The notes under the pieces: generated by a model
The model's database searches: none
What the model saw: only the letters and a program-made list of their open reading frames with translations
What the model was told of the DNA's origin: nothing
In this document: positions 18,801 to 28,024 of the stretch, one piece after another
How the letters are laid out: the number at the start of each line of letters is the position of its first letter
Numbering within the stretch: the first letter of the stretch is position 1
Assembly (NCBI GenBank): GCA_028706295.1
Contig: JAQWBQ010000007.1
Location: 35,325-99,324, forward strand
Direction of reading: 5' to 3'
Length of the DNA: 64,000 nucleotides
Origin: Bacteroidales bacterium
GTDB lineage: Bacteria > Bacteroidota > Bacteroidia > Bacteroidales > FEN-979
Program-made: the position numbers and the translations under genes

Positions 18801-20408
18801 TTTTATTCCGGGTACCCGATTGAATTTTTTTTCGATGATCTGGGGCGCTACCGTTTGACCCCGGTTGTTTTTATAAATGTCTTTTACCCGGTCGACGATT
18901 TCATAATATCCATTCCTGGAGATGCGAAAAACATCACCGGTGGAGAGCCACCAGTCCTTTTCCGGTGATTCGGGACGGGGAATGCTTCCTTCGGGTGGGG
19001 CGTCTTCGAGGTAACGACCGATATAATGTCCACTGATTTCCAGTTCCTTGTCGGCTGTAAGCCGCGTCATTACGCCGGGTAACGGAATTCCGACAGAACC
19101 ATCCACATAGGCTCCCGGAGGTGTCATGGTAATGCCACCGGTAGCCTCTGTCATGCCGAAACCACTGTTCAAACGGATTCCGTATTGATTGAAAAACCTG
19201 AAGACTGATGGATCAAGGTATCCGGCGGCAGAAAGTCCCCAATGCAGCCGGTATCCGATCACATCCCGTATTGCGCGCTCTTTCAGTTCCTTGCTTTCGA
19301 TGGAGCTGGTCTTCTCAAGACAACGCTCATACAACTCCTGCCACCTGAGCGGAATGCTGATGAATCCGGTGGGATTTACCTTTGGAAAAAGTGCAAGCAG
19401 TGTTTCTGCCGAGGTATTTCCTGCAAACACATAAGTTCCGTGCCAGAAAATGGAACCGGTCAGTTCAAGGTAACGCCCGAAGGTATGGTATAAGGGCAGA
19501 TAACAGAGAAAAGTAACATTACCGACTTCAGGAAGCGCAGCAGCGCGGGCAAATCTTTTGGTAACGATGTTGTAGACCGAAAAGGATACCCCCTTGGGAA
19601 GTCCGCTGCTGCCGGAGGTGAACATGGTCGTTGCAACATGATCGTTTGAGTTTCTTCTTCGTCGGGAAAGGATATTCTCAATATCCCCAAGTGTTAATTT
19701 TTTTGCCTCTTCGATCAGGTAGAACGCTTCATTATTTTCGTGTTTTCCCGGTAGTAATGAAAAAATAGAGAATCTAACCTCGGTTTGCTCCCGTACCGCT
19801 CTCAGAATGTTGATTCTTTCCGGCGTATCGGCAAGAGCAATGTTGATTTTCAGGGTGTTAAAAATGGAAATCAGAACTTCTTGTTTGAAATGGGGACTGA
19901 CCGGCGCGTCGAAAATGTCAAACATCAGGCAAGCCAGATCGCAACACGCGCCTTCCAGGCAGTTTTCGGTATAAAGAGCAACCCTGGGGGCAGGGTTTCC
20001 GGTGTCGAGAAAAAATGCTGCAATTTCACGAACCAACCGAAAGATCTGATCATAAGTCCACTCGACAGGCACTGTGGTCGACATATCCTTAAAAAGGATG
20101 TGGTCCGGATGTTCTGCCACGCGCTGCTCCATCATATCGAGCAGGGTGTAATCGGTTTCACGGATGATTTTAAAAACAAGTTCTGCCCATCGTAACCTGT
20201 TCAGGCTGGTTCCGAGCGCCATTAAATACAGGGGCTTCCCTGTTATGTGGAGGAATTCAAGCCACTCCTCCCTCGAAATTTTCCCGTCAGGATCGTGGTT
20301 TATTAGGTGTTCTGATTGGTCAAGGATGGCAACCGAAAGACGATGGCTGTCGATATCGGCTTGACCGGTATTTTTCCATGATTCGATAAGGGAACTCAGG
20401 TCTGACAT
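15819..20408 (-). CDS. AMP-forming acyl-CoA synthetase-like / GNAT acetyltransferase fusion (1529 aa)
   Basis: Residues about 75-620 form an ANL-superfamily ligase like long-chain fatty acyl-CoA synthetases. The P-loop TSGSSGLPKG is at 264-273, GFGMTEA at 416-422, STGD at 489-492, the hinge DRVKDIYKNNRGQ near 506-518, and GELTAKKSYNRK near 605 carries the candidate catalytic lysine. Residues about 620-1390 have no clear assignment; about 800-840 look HEAT-like (YHPDEEIRCLAYRLIL), and 1143-1154 (VPGSISPSNVSI) resemble a degenerate kinase catalytic loop. Residues about 1395-1525 are a GNAT domain with motif A at 1470-1483, including QGQGIA. The ligase would activate an acyl or carboxylate group, and the GNAT may acetylate or acylate an amine. 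Whether the two halves act on one substrate is unknown. No signal peptide is seen, so it is cytosolic. It is divergent from aconitase (114-base gap) and upstream of icd, which hints at a link to central carbon or acyl-CoA metabolism. The length is far above that of ordinary ligases. Confidence 0.85.
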   Translation of the reverse strand: MSDLSSLIESWKNTGQADIDSHRLSVAILDQSEHLINHDPDGKISREEWLEFLHITGKPLYLMALGTSLNRLRWAELVFKIIRETDYTLLDMMEQRVAEHPDHILFKDMSTTVPVEWTYDQIFRLVREIAAFFLDTGNPAPRVALYTENCLEGACCDLACLMFDIFDAPVSPHFKQEVLISIFNTLKINIALADTPERINILRAVREQTEVRFSIFSLLPGKHENNEAFYLIEEAKKLTLGDIENILSRRRRNSNDHVATTMFTSGSSGLPKGVSFSVYNIVTKRFARAAALPEVGNVTFLCYLPLYHTFGRYLELTGSIFWHGTYVFAGNTSAETLLALFPKVNPTGFISIPLRWQELYERCLEKTSSIESKELKERAIRDVIGYRLHWGLSAAGYLDPSVFRFFNQYGIRLNSGFGMTEATGGITMTPPGAYVDGSVGIPLPGVMTRLTADKELEISGHYIGRYLEDAPPEGSIPRPESPEKDWWLSTGDVFRISRNGYYEIVDRVKDIYKNNRGQTVAPQIIEKKFNRVPGIKNVFLVGDNRPYNVLLIVPDKSGSLYASLKGGNLKEYYHQIVMAANADVAPFERVINFTLVNQEFSIEKGELTAKKSYNRKVIESHFKEVIESLYQSNFVHIECPDFSIIIPKWFFRDLGILEQDICYRKSGLINKRSNKTLIVKRLKNGLVRIGDFGYQIEGKQIDLGLISRQPALWIGNPGIIGFCPVREGWDLPMGNFSATIRVIRFKQTVLPVTPVLKSVRDGQVVASNNLVIKSFFADFQTAYDSIEELGKMLLSAEPRLAGLLRSRLEALAYHPDEEIRCLAYRLILLKAPTPEDIRSMPSFIESGLTFLNERSIKEIAVSNFGKHRLDALKQRLYWYRTRLIWPASPRHRRAFGDVLSMLYNFALKHLDYYVPVRAELSRWILHKEDPFLSRLAEKYFHQLANVFERTIEQSTDLNAYKDLDSKLVFEHGISDAEKKRLLHIFGTTTFLKESVLLTFNEVDFELNKIPRQGIWILRLLAYKEFKHYRLSINTDTGKHFDLHVVMSENPKFRPKPETFYWLASLAGFPYGPAVASQLGSSRPALGVLSTQYIGGLTAWDKIRELSEIHRSAGYINIHAWKKIFVRAFTVIFKAWHHSGFQIVPGSISPSNVSIPEMDFRESAVILSLAGWSVYRNTLSLIAPMLQDYYCKTASIYPWCRSQLDVAWIFDACIEAFGKADAMTFFEQMKVDLERTPLTCFDSTGLLSHLTKYIDTFSHRYYIPVALTSAIDQYLEWYRMNPLITYTAKEQTIMELLELYRLHDQGEFIRFYFFRYTYFSDASLEIREHFDALLRQMEHHREGLAIQLLELSDLQSLIMDEEDKMVFGKMVFPKFQSEQSFDFLKTGENPYGHLVVRFTFHDRMNRKYILREPVEARETGQLYQLFFRENYPKEISDKDHQYILTDENENVIGGMTFRFLDEKNVLLDGVVVMSSLQGQGIASGMITNFFSSMTSRGIETVKAHFLFGNYYLKHFFEVDKKWGALIKRLN

Positions 20409-20522
20409 AAACCAGATTCTTTAAAGGAAAAACTTTTATAAATTTATGATGATATTTTCAAAAAACTATTACATTTAAACTTCTAAATATATGATTTAGT
20501 CTGATTCTAAAAAACTTTATTT

Positions 20523-22784
20523 ATGTTGCTGAATATTAAACAGGTAAATGAGATATACGACAAGATGGCAAGGGCTGTTGCCATGGTCAGGGAGCGCTTT
20601 GGCAGGCCATTGACGCTGACTGAGAAGATTCTTTACGGACATTTATTCGATGAAATACCCGAAAAATCTTATCGAAAGGGCGAAGATTATGTTAATTTTC
20701 TGCCCGACCGGGTAGCGATGCAGGATGCCACCGCCCAGATGGCGCTATTGCAGTTCATGACTGCAGGACGCAGGGTGGCTGCGGTGCCTTCGACAGTCCA
20801 TTGTGATCATCTGATTATGGCACAATCGGGCGTAAAACCGGACCTGAACAGGGCGAAGCAGCAGAATGATGAGGTTTACAAGTTTCTCGAATCGGTTTCG
20901 GCAAAGTACGGGATCGGGTTCTGGAAGCCGGGAGCCGGGATTATCCATCAGGTTGTTTTCGAAAATTATGCATTCCCCGGCGGGATGATGATCGGCACCG
21001 ATTCACATACTCCCAATGCCGGGGGGGTGGGAATGGTTGCCATCGGCGTTGGAGGGGCAGATGCGGTCGATGTGATGTCGGGGATGCCTTTTGAGCTGAA
21101 GATGCCTAAGATACTTGGAGTCGAGCTAACCGGTAAGCTGAACGGCTGGGCTTCGGCCAAGGATGTAATTCTTATTCTTTCGGGAATCCTTACCGTGAAG
21201 GGGGGTACCGGGTTTATAATTGAATACTTTGGATCGGGGGCATCAACCCTTTCGGCGACCGGTAAAGGAACCATCTGCAATATGGGCGCTGAAGTGGGGG
21301 CAACCTGTTCATTATTTGCATACGACCAGGAAATGACAGAGTATTTGAAAGCAACCGGTCGTGGAGACGTGGCAGTGCTTGCCGACCGCTTTTCAGGAAT
21401 GTTAACCCCTGATGTTGAAATTCCCGGACATCCTGAATTATACTACGATCAGGTGATCCGGATCGATCTGTCGGCGATTGAGCCACATATCAATGGTCCC
21501 TATTCACCCGATGTAGCCCATCCGATCTCTCAGTTTGGTAAGTTTGTGAAGGAGAACAACTTTCCTGAAAAACTCGAGGTAGGGTTGATCGGATCCTGTA
21601 CCAATTCATCCTATGAAGATATCGCCCGGGCTGCATCCATCGCGAAACAGGCAGGTGAAAAGGGGCTCAAGACAAAATCAGATTTCATCATCACACCCGG
21701 TTCAGAGCAGGTCAGGTTTACCTGCGAACGCGACGGCCTGCTCAACCTTTTGACCGGTATCGGTGGTGTGATTATGGCAAATGCCTGCGGTCCCTGCATT
21801 GGCCAATGGTCCCGGGTGATGGATGATCCCCTGCGGAAAAATTCCATCCTGAACTCATTTAACCGCAACTTTGCCCGGCGAAACGACGGGTTGGCCGGAA
21901 CCCACAGCTTCATTGCCTCGCCCGAGATTGTTACTGCAATGATCCTGGCCGGCACACTCACTTTTAATCCGTTGACTGATAAGCTTTTCAATGCAAATGG
22001 GGAGGAGATAAAACTCGACGAACCCCATGGCTTTAAATTGCCGGTAAAAGGATTCGAAGTGGATGATCCGGGCTATGTGCCTCCTCCTTCCGATGGTACA
22101 TCCATATCGGTAACAATAAGTCCGGGCAGTGAACGGCTGCAGTTGCTCGAACCATTTGAACCCTGGGACGGGAACGACCTGAAGGGTATGAGGTTGCTGA
22201 TCAAGGCAAAAGGGAAATGCACCACCGATCACATCAGCATGGCCGGGCCGTGGTTGCGGTTTCGCGGGCACCTCGATCGCATTTCAGATAATCTGCTGAT
22301 GGGCGCGGTCAATTTCTTTAATGATCAGGCCAATCTGGTGAAAAATACAGTCACAGGCGATTATGCCGAGGTTTCTAAAACTGCGCGCTTTTATAAGCAG
22401 AACGGGATTCCCTCGCTGATCGTCGGTGATGAGAATTACGGAGAGGGCTCCTCGCGTGAACATGCCGCCATGGAGCCCCGGTATCTGGGAGTCCGGGTTG
22501 TGCTGGTGAAATCATTTGCAAGGATCCACGAAACAAATCTGAAGAAACAGGGAATGCTTGCCCTGACCTTTACGCAACCAGAGGATTATTTTAAAATCGG
22601 CGAGGAAGATATTTTCGAATTGGAGGGACTAAAGCATTTTGCACCCGGAATCCCCTTAAAACTGATAATCCGGCATACCGACGGAACCCATGATGTGATA
22701 AGCCTTAACCACACATACAGTGATTTGCAGATCAAGTGGTTTAAAGCCGGAAGCGCGCTTAATTATTTACAAACCCTAAAATAG
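20523..22784 (+). CDS. acnA: Aconitate hydratase (mitochondrial-type)
   Basis: The 753-residue enzyme isomerises citrate to isocitrate using a [4Fe-4S] cluster. The cluster cysteines are visible: Cys359 in [10 protein letters not shown], and Cys422 and Cys425 in [11 protein letters not shown]. Other aconitase signatures include [25 protein letters not shown] and, in the C-terminal swivel domain, [22 protein letters not shown] with the catalytic serine. The length (about 750) and sequence style match the mitochondrial-like aconitase usual in Bacteroidota rather than the 890-residue E. coli AcnA. Citrate synthase follows 6 bases later, so the two form an operon of consecutive TCA steps. No exact TAnnTTTG box is seen in the 114-base divergent region upstream. 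Confidence 0.96.
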   Translation: MLLNIKQVNEIYDKMARAVAMVRERFGRPLTLTEKILYGHLFDEIPEKSYRKGEDYVNFLPDRVAMQDATAQMALLQFMTAGRRVAAVPSTVHCDHLIMAQSGVKPDLNRAKQQNDEVYKFLESVSAKYGIGFWKPGAGIIHQVVFENYAFPGGMMIGTDSHTPNAGGVGMVAIGVGGADAVDVMSGMPFELKMPKILGVELTGKLNGWASAKDVILILSGILTVKGGTGFIIEYFGSGASTLSATGKGTICNMGAEVGATCSLFAYDQEMTEYLKATGRGDVAVLADRFSGMLTPDVEIPGHPELYYDQVIRIDLSAIEPHINGPYSPDVAHPISQFGKFVKENNFPEKLEVGLIGSCTNSSYEDIARAASIAKQAGEKGLKTKSDFIITPGSEQVRFTCERDGLLNLLTGIGGVIMANACGPCIGQWSRVMDDPLRKNSILNSFNRNFARRNDGLAGTHSFIASPEIVTAMILAGTLTFNPLTDKLFNANGEEIKLDEPHGFKLPVKGFEVDDPGYVPPPSDGTSISVTISPGSERLQLLEPFEPWDGNDLKGMRLLIKAKGKCTTDHISMAGPWLRFRGHLDRISDNLLMGAVNFFNDQANLVKNTVTGDYAEVSKTARFYKQNGIPSLIVGDENYGEGSSREHAAMEPRYLGVRVVLVKSFARIHETNLKKQGMLALTFTQPEDYFKIGEEDIFELEGLKHFAPGIPLKLIIRHTDGTHDVISLNHTYSDLQIKWFKAGSALNYLQTLK

Positions 22785-22790
22785 AATCTT

Positions 22791-24137
22791 ATGATTATAG
22801 ATAGTGTCCTTCAGGAGCTGGCCGTCATGGCGGAGAAATCCTGTAAAATTGATGAGTCACTGTTCAAGCAGTATGATGTGAAAAGAGGTCTCAGGAATGC
22901 TGACCATACCGGAGTACTTGTCGGCCTGACCAGGGTGGGAAGCGTTGTCGGGTACGAAAAAATCGATGGAATTCTTCAGGCGATCGATGGAAAATTGATT
23001 TACCGCGGCATCGATATCAATGACCTGGTACACGGGTGTCAGGACGCAGGTCGACCGGGATTTGACGAGACCGTCTTCCTTCTTCTTTTTGGTCGGTTGC
23101 CTAAAAAGGAGGAACTCAGTGTTTTTTCCGATGGCCTGGCTGAAATGCGCGCGTTGCCCGAGAATTTCAACCGCGATATGATCCTTACCATGAAGGGGAA
23201 GGATATCATGAATATGCTGGCACGATCGATCCTGGCGCTCTATACCCTGGATGAGCAAGCCGACGACACCTCCATTTCCAATATCGTGAGGCAATCGATC
23301 AGCCTGATCGCCAAATTTCCGACCATAGCAGTATATTCCTACCATGCGATGCGTCATCTGATTTACTACGATACCCTAACTGTCCGTTATCCCGATAAAA
23401 AACTGACGACTGCCGAAAATTTCCTGTATATGCTCAAGGGTTATGAATTTACCGACCTTGAAGCCGAACTACTGGACCTGTGTCTGGTGCTCCATGCAGA
23501 ACACAGCGGGGGGAACAATTCAACCTTTACAACGCGGGTGGTAAGCTCGAGCGGTACCGACACCTATTCGGCTATTGTTGCTGCAATCGGATCATTAAAA
23601 GGGCCCTTACACGGAGGCGCCAATCTCCAGGTTATCGAAATGATGGACAATATAAAATCGAACGTGAAGAACTGGGCCAACGACGATGAAGTAGCCGATT
23701 ACCTGAGGAGGATCACCCGGAAGGAAGCGCACGACCGGTCGGGTAAAATCTACGGCTTTGGTCACGCGGTGTACACGGTATCCGATCCAAGGGCGCTCCT
23801 GCTTAAAGAGAAGGCCCGGTTGCTGTCAAAGGAAAAGGGGAGGGAAGACGAAATGGCGCTCTATGAGGCAATCGAACGGATCGGACCGGAGATTTTCTAT
23901 GAATTCAAAGGTTCCAAGGATAAATTGATTTCACCGAATGTCGATTTTTATTCCGGTTTCGTGTATGATTGCCTGAAGATACCCAAGGAACTGTACACCC
24001 CCCTGTTTGCCATATCACGTATCAGCGGATGGTGCGCCCATCGGCTTGAAGAGATGATCAGCGGCAGGAGGATCATCCGACCGGCGTACAAGACCGTTGA
24101 ACCTTCCGGAAGTTATATTCCCTTAGAGGAAAGATAG
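22791..24137 (+). CDS. gltA: Citrate synthase
   Basis: The 448-residue enzyme condenses acetyl-CoA with oxaloacetate. The catalytic residues are present: His274 (GPLHGGAN), His325 (GFGHAVYTVSDPRA) and Asp395 (NVDFYSGF), with the flanking LHAEHSGGNNSTFTTRV. It has an extended N terminus (about 40 residues before GVLVGLTRVG), as in other Bacteroidota citrate synthases. It starts 6 bases after aconitase and is translated from the same message. With icd nearby on the opposite strand, this completes the citrate-to-2-oxoglutarate arm of the cycle. A methylcitrate synthase role cannot be excluded by sequence, but the aconitase/icd neighbourhood favours the TCA enzyme. Confidence 0.95.
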   Translation: MIIDSVLQELAVMAEKSCKIDESLFKQYDVKRGLRNADHTGVLVGLTRVGSVVGYEKIDGILQAIDGKLIYRGIDINDLVHGCQDAGRPGFDETVFLLLFGRLPKKEELSVFSDGLAEMRALPENFNRDMILTMKGKDIMNMLARSILALYTLDEQADDTSISNIVRQSISLIAKFPTIAVYSYHAMRHLIYYDTLTVRYPDKKLTTAENFLYMLKGYEFTDLEAELLDLCLVLHAEHSGGNNSTFTTRVVSSSGTDTYSAIVAAIGSLKGPLHGGANLQVIEMMDNIKSNVKNWANDDEVADYLRRITRKEAHDRSGKIYGFGHAVYTVSDPRALLLKEKARLLSKEKGREDEMALYEAIERIGPEIFYEFKGSKDKLISPNVDFYSGFVYDCLKIPKELYTPLFAISRISGWCAHRLEEMISGRRIIRPAYKTVEPSGSYIPLEER

Positions 24138-24193
24138 AATCTGGTTATAAAATAAGGACTTGATCGTCGTGATTGAATACCTGGTATTACTGA

Positions 24194-25642
24194 TCAATCG
24201 GTAACAGCCAGCTTAACAATCCTTGTTTCCCCTGAAGTCTTAAGGGTAAGCAGGTACATCCCGGCTTTTAATTCACAGATGGGTATGACCAAATGTGATT
24301 GATGAACTGCTTTCCCTGAAAGAACCATTGCGCCCTGGATATCGCAAATCTGAAACTGTTCGACAGGTAAATCAGAATCAACGCTTACGATGTCAAAAGC
24401 GGGGTTGGGGTATATCGCAATGTGCTCCGGTAGGTGCTTGTCAATCCCTGTGATATAATCAACATGCAGCGTGTCGCAGGGCGCTTCACAAAGCAAAGTA
24501 AATTCATAAGGATCGTAGTGTAACGCGGTGATCAGGTAGAGGAACTGTCCCGAAGGATACCAGGTTGGCAGTACATCATGATAATAGGTAGCGGTAACCG
24601 GAGCTGGATTCAGTTTCACGAGCGGCTGGATGTTCGGTTCGAGCGTACGGTAAATATTATACCCCATAATATATTGCAGACTATCGCACGCAGGCGGCTG
24701 CCAGGAGAGCATGATGGTGTTTGCCGACTGGGTGTATGCACATGCTGTAGGTCCTGCACATTCATGAGATACCACGATATTGTCGACGAACCAGGCGGAG
24801 ATGTTTGCGCTGTTGACCCCGCCGGCCTTGAAGGCAACCCGAAAGTATTTTCCGTTAACCATCGAGATGTCAATCTTTTGGTGGATCCAACCGGTGGAAC
24901 CATTATTGGTTACCTGGAATACCTGGATCCAGTCGTTATCAATTTTGTACAAAGCGCTTAATTGTTCGGTTGCATTGGCAGCAATATCATCCAGCTTATA
25001 ATCAAATTCAAGATACATCTTCCCGCATTTCCAGGGCAAGCCCGGCAGGGAGGGTGTGAACATACTGCTCGAGCAATTCTGGTTGACGGGAAGTCCGGAG
25101 AACATGGCAGTCGGCAGCGGATTACCCAGGGAAGTCGAAACAGACCAATTTGACTGCGTAGGAGTGAATTGCCAGTCGTTAAAAGCAAATGTGCCCTGGT
25201 CCCAATACTCCTGGAAAGGCAAAACGATTGAACAGGTGATTGCAATGGTGATAGGCACCGCGGGCGCCGATTCGCCAAACTGTCCCGGTTGCCCATAGGC
25301 TGTCAGGTCATACCTTGCCGTCACCGAATAGGTGTAAGTTCCGGGGTCAACCATGTAGTCATAATAGGTGACAGTTGCTCCATCAGGGATGTAGAAATAC
25401 TGAATCCCATCGCGGTAGATATAATATCCAACCAGTCCGGGAGGCGTTGTTCCTCCGGGTTGCTGCGGAAGTTGCCAATACAGGTAGCTGCAGCATTCTA
25501 CCGCCGAGCCTGCAAGGTTTTGAGGTGGGTACAATGTGTATCCCGATCGGGATCCCTGGTGCGGAATGCCTCCGGCGACAGCCTGAAGTCCCGCCGATGC
25601 CAACATGAGCATCGTGAAAAAAAGGTTAATGAACGGTTTCAT
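24194..25642 (-). CDS. Secreted T9SS substrate with fibronectin-like and jelly-roll domains
   Basis: The 482-residue protein begins with a signal peptide (KPFINLFFTMLMLASAGLQAVAGG). Residues about 35-125 form a fibronectin III-like domain (YYIYRDGIQYFYIPDG, YTYSVTARYDL). About 135-300 form a choice-of-anchor or MAM-like jelly roll with EYWDQGTFAFNDWQF, YLEFDYKLDD and SAWFVDNIVVSHEC. A second fibronectin-like domain follows (IMLSWQPPACDSLQYIMGYNIYR). The C terminus is a type A T9SS sorting domain (IAIYPNPAFDIVSVDS, ELKAGMYLLTLKTSGETRIVKL). Several cysteines (ECCSY, CSSSM, CGK, CAGPTACAY) suggest disulfides. It converges on citrate synthase with a 56-base gap. The binding target is unknown. Confidence 0.85.
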   Translation of the reverse strand: MKPFINLFFTMLMLASAGLQAVAGGIPHQGSRSGYTLYPPQNLAGSAVECCSYLYWQLPQQPGGTTPPGLVGYYIYRDGIQYFYIPDGATVTYYDYMVDPGTYTYSVTARYDLTAYGQPGQFGESAPAVPITIAITCSIVLPFQEYWDQGTFAFNDWQFTPTQSNWSVSTSLGNPLPTAMFSGLPVNQNCSSSMFTPSLPGLPWKCGKMYLEFDYKLDDIAANATEQLSALYKIDNDWIQVFQVTNNGSTGWIHQKIDISMVNGKYFRVAFKAGGVNSANISAWFVDNIVVSHECAGPTACAYTQSANTIMLSWQPPACDSLQYIMGYNIYRTLEPNIQPLVKLNPAPVTATYYHDVLPTWYPSGQFLYLITALHYDPYEFTLLCEAPCDTLHVDYITGIDKHLPEHIAIYPNPAFDIVSVDSDLPVEQFQICDIQGAMVLSGKAVHQSHLVIPICELKAGMYLLTLKTSGETRIVKLAVTD

Positions 25643-25811
25643 GATTTGGATGATATTAAGGTGAATGAATAAGGGGTGAAAAGTCAGGTAAATATAACAA
25701 ATATTTATCGGAAATCAATTCGTTTTATAAAGGGAATGAAGGGAAGAGGGCAAAAAGTTATTATGGGGAAACATAAACAAGGATAAATATTTGATAAATG
25801 TCTCGGAATAC

Positions 25812-26720
25812 TTACTTGTATAGCGCGGTTATATTGCGGGCAACAAGCTTTTCGGAAATCTTACGGGGCAGGATCCGGGTGAGCAGGAAATAGGCAGCCC
25901 GATTACTGCGACCGGAAATACAGACTGCTTTTCTGCCGACCATTTTCAACGCAAAGGCAGCCACGGTTTCCGGTTTTTGAATCTGGGGTTTGAACAATCC
26001 ATACTTTGGCCGGGTCGATAAAAACATCGGGGTTTCGGTGACTCCTGCGCAACATGCTGTTACATCGATGCCTTTTTGTTTCATTTCGTGGTGCAGCGAT
26101 TCGGCCAGCAGGATGATGAACCCCTTCGTGGCTGCGTACGTTGCGACCAGCGGGGGACCGATCAATCCGGCCAGAGAGCTGATCAGCAGGATACCGCTCC
26201 GGATTCCGTTTTGTTGATCGTTTGCAAACTGGTGCACCAGGTGGATTAAAGTCCGGTTGTTTGTATCAATAAACCGGTCGACATCTGCCGGGGCAAGGTC
26301 GGTAAAAGCAGTCACCTTACTGAAAGCTGCCACATAAACCAGAAACCGGCACTGTACCGAACGGATTGCTGCCATACAAACCGATGCTGCGTCGGTCGAT
26401 GCGAGATCAAGGCACAGGATTTTAATTCGTGAATCCACAGATCCCCTAAGCTGGTCCGGCCCGGTTGCCCGGTCTTCACCGGATATTTTTCCGGACGATA
26501 CAATTCCTGCTTCCTTTCCCGCTTCCGGCTGTTGTTGCGGTATCATTGCGAATCCCGGTTCCAGTTTTTCTGCCAGGTTCTTGAGCACCCGTGCATTGAT
26601 ATCGACCAGGATTAAACTGAAACCTGCCCGGAAAAGTTGAATGGTAAACGCTTCCCCGATCCCCTCTGCGGCTCCGGCTACCAGGGCCCATTCTCCATAT
26701 CTTTTCAGGAGTTCATGCAT
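25812..26720 (-). CDS. Short-chain dehydrogenase/reductase family protein with an unusual insertion
   Basis: The 302-residue protein has a Rossmann fold with the SDR nucleotide motif GAAEGIGEA near residue 17, Ser in LLISSLAGL and the YAATK active site. Two things are odd. The NNAG strand reads YVAAFS. A Gly/Gln/Glu-rich insertion of about 40 residues (roughly 58-98) sits between the early beta strands, where normal family members have a short loop. The C-terminal part (TRILPRKISEKLVARNI) is typical of longer SDRs acting on lipids or ketones. It is transcribed away from the DUF1214/sulfotransferase/SDR genes, with only 68 bases between the starts, so shared control is plausible. The substrate is unknown. 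Confidence 0.85.
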   Translation of the reverse strand: MHELLKRYGEWALVAGAAEGIGEAFTIQLFRAGFSLILVDINARVLKNLAEKLEPGFAMIPQQQPEAGKEAGIVSSGKISGEDRATGPDQLRGSVDSRIKILCLDLASTDAASVCMAAIRSVQCRFLVYVAAFSKVTAFTDLAPADVDRFIDTNNRTLIHLVHQFANDQQNGIRSGILLISSLAGLIGPPLVATYAATKGFIILLAESLHHEMKQKGIDVTACCAGVTETPMFLSTRPKYGLFKPQIQKPETVAAFALKMVGRKAVCISGRSNRAAYFLLTRILPRKISEKLVARNITALYK

Positions 26721-26728
26721 GATTTTTT

Positions 26729-26736
26729 TATCTTTG
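26729..26736 (+). promoter_or_regulatory. Bacteroidota -7 box (TATCTTTG) for the DUF1214 gene
   Basis: TATCTTTG matches TAnnTTTG exactly, 52 bases upstream of ATG 26789. The expected start site is about 26743, so the palindrome at 26763-26774 would lie in the leader. No good -33 box is visible. Confidence 0.5.
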
Positions 26737-26762
26737 ATGCCCGGAATAGCAGGGATTTTGCG

Positions 26763-26774
26763 CGTAATATTACG
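26763..26774. promoter_or_regulatory. Perfect 12-bp palindrome (CGTAATATTACG), candidate operator
   Basis: CGTAATATTACG is its own reverse complement. It lies in the 68-base divergent space between the two SDR/DUF1214 transcription units, downstream of the plus-strand -7 box. The position suits a repressor site; no binding protein is identified. Confidence 0.35.
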
Positions 26775-26788
26775 TAATTCGCTGAATT

Positions 26789-27964
26789 ATGAAGCATTTG
26801 CTTTTTTTCTTTTTACGAATCCTGAAATTTTTCCGAAGCGCCCGACTGGCGCTTTCGGGTAAAACGGAGGCCGATATACACGACCAGCGGGTTGTTTCGG
26901 GGAAAGCCTGGGAAGCGTTCTGTGATAATCTGAAAAGCGCCGGTGCTTCTCTGATGTTTCCGGGAGTCCCCAGCGATCCTTTTAATCAGGCTGAAGGTTT
27001 GAGATATCTGACCCGGTTGACCCGGGGTGGACTGGAAGCTTTTGTCGAATACGGGGACCCGGCATTCCCGGTACTGTGTCGAACTGCCCATGAAACAATA
27101 AAACTTGGCGCCGATAATCCCGATAACCACTACTTTAATGCCCAGATCTCCGGAAAATATTGTTACAGGATTAAAGGCAAAAGAAATACCGTTGACTATA
27201 TCGGTTTCTTTACCCGCAACGGGAATTATGGAACCACCGGCGGGCTGGCCCCCTGCGGATCTCTTGAGGGCAAAGATCTGGTGACGGAACCGGATGGCTC
27301 GTTTGAGATTATCCTGAGCCCTGAGCCCCGGGGGAAAAACTGGTTGAAGACGGATGAAAGTACCTCTCTGTTGATTGTAAGGCAGACCTTTTTGAATCGT
27401 TTTGAAGAAGTACCGGCCGAAATCCATATTGAAAACCTCGACGGAAGAACATATCCCGATCCCATCACGCCTGCCGCAATTGACAAAGGCTTACAAACAG
27501 CCTCGATGTTTGTTGCAGGCGCGTCGCTGCTTTTTGCCAAATGGGCGAACGGATTTCAAAAGCATACCAATAAACTGCCCTTGTTTGACCCTGCAGTTTC
27601 GGATGCAGCCGGAGGCGATCCCGATATTTTTTACTATCACAGCCATTGGAAGCTGAATGACGATGAGTCGCTGGTAATTACCGTGAAGCCTCCGCAATGC
27701 GATTCCTGGAATTTCCAATTGAACAATTATTGGATGGAATCGCTCGACTACCGGTATTTCACCATCTGTATTAATAAGGCGACCGCCCATCAGAACCCCG
27801 ACGGATCGGTGCGTGTAATTGTGGCACATAACGATCCGGGTCATCCCAACTGGATCAGTACCTGCGGACACAGGGAAGGGACCATGCTCTGGCGCTGGTA
27901 TCGCTTGCACCCCGGCGAAAATCCGGTGGAACCTTTCTGCGAAATAGTTAAAACTCCCCGGTGA
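26789..27964 (+). CDS. DUF1214 domain-containing protein
   Basis: The 391-residue protein has a C-terminal DUF1214-like domain at about 285-380, with HWKLNDDESLVITVKPPQCDSWNFQLNNYWMESLDYR, then VRVIVAHNDPGHPNWISTCGHREGTMLWRW (shown here as recognised segments; the first run is residues about 290-326). The N-terminal 270 residues include a conserved beta core (YCYRIKGKRNTVDYIGFF, FEIILSPE). The first 20 residues are hydrophobic and basic (KHLLFFFLRILKFF) and could be an anchor or uncleaved signal. The biochemical function of the family is not established. The sulfotransferase gene follows 60 bases later and an SDR gene overlaps that, so it probably belongs to a three-gene unit modifying a small molecule or lipid. 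Confidence 0.8.
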   Translation: MKHLLFFFLRILKFFRSARLALSGKTEADIHDQRVVSGKAWEAFCDNLKSAGASLMFPGVPSDPFNQAEGLRYLTRLTRGGLEAFVEYGDPAFPVLCRTAHETIKLGADNPDNHYFNAQISGKYCYRIKGKRNTVDYIGFFTRNGNYGTTGGLAPCGSLEGKDLVTEPDGSFEIILSPEPRGKNWLKTDESTSLLIVRQTFLNRFEEVPAEIHIENLDGRTYPDPITPAAIDKGLQTASMFVAGASLLFAKWANGFQKHTNKLPLFDPAVSDAAGGDPDIFYYHSHWKLNDDESLVITVKPPQCDSWNFQLNNYWMESLDYRYFTICINKATAHQNPDGSVRVIVAHNDPGHPNWISTCGHREGTMLWRWYRLHPGENPVEPFCEIVKTPR

Positions 27965-28024
27965 ATTTCGAAATTCTGAATTGTCGATATTACCTACTGA
28001 TTATATTGATACTCTTGATTCTTA

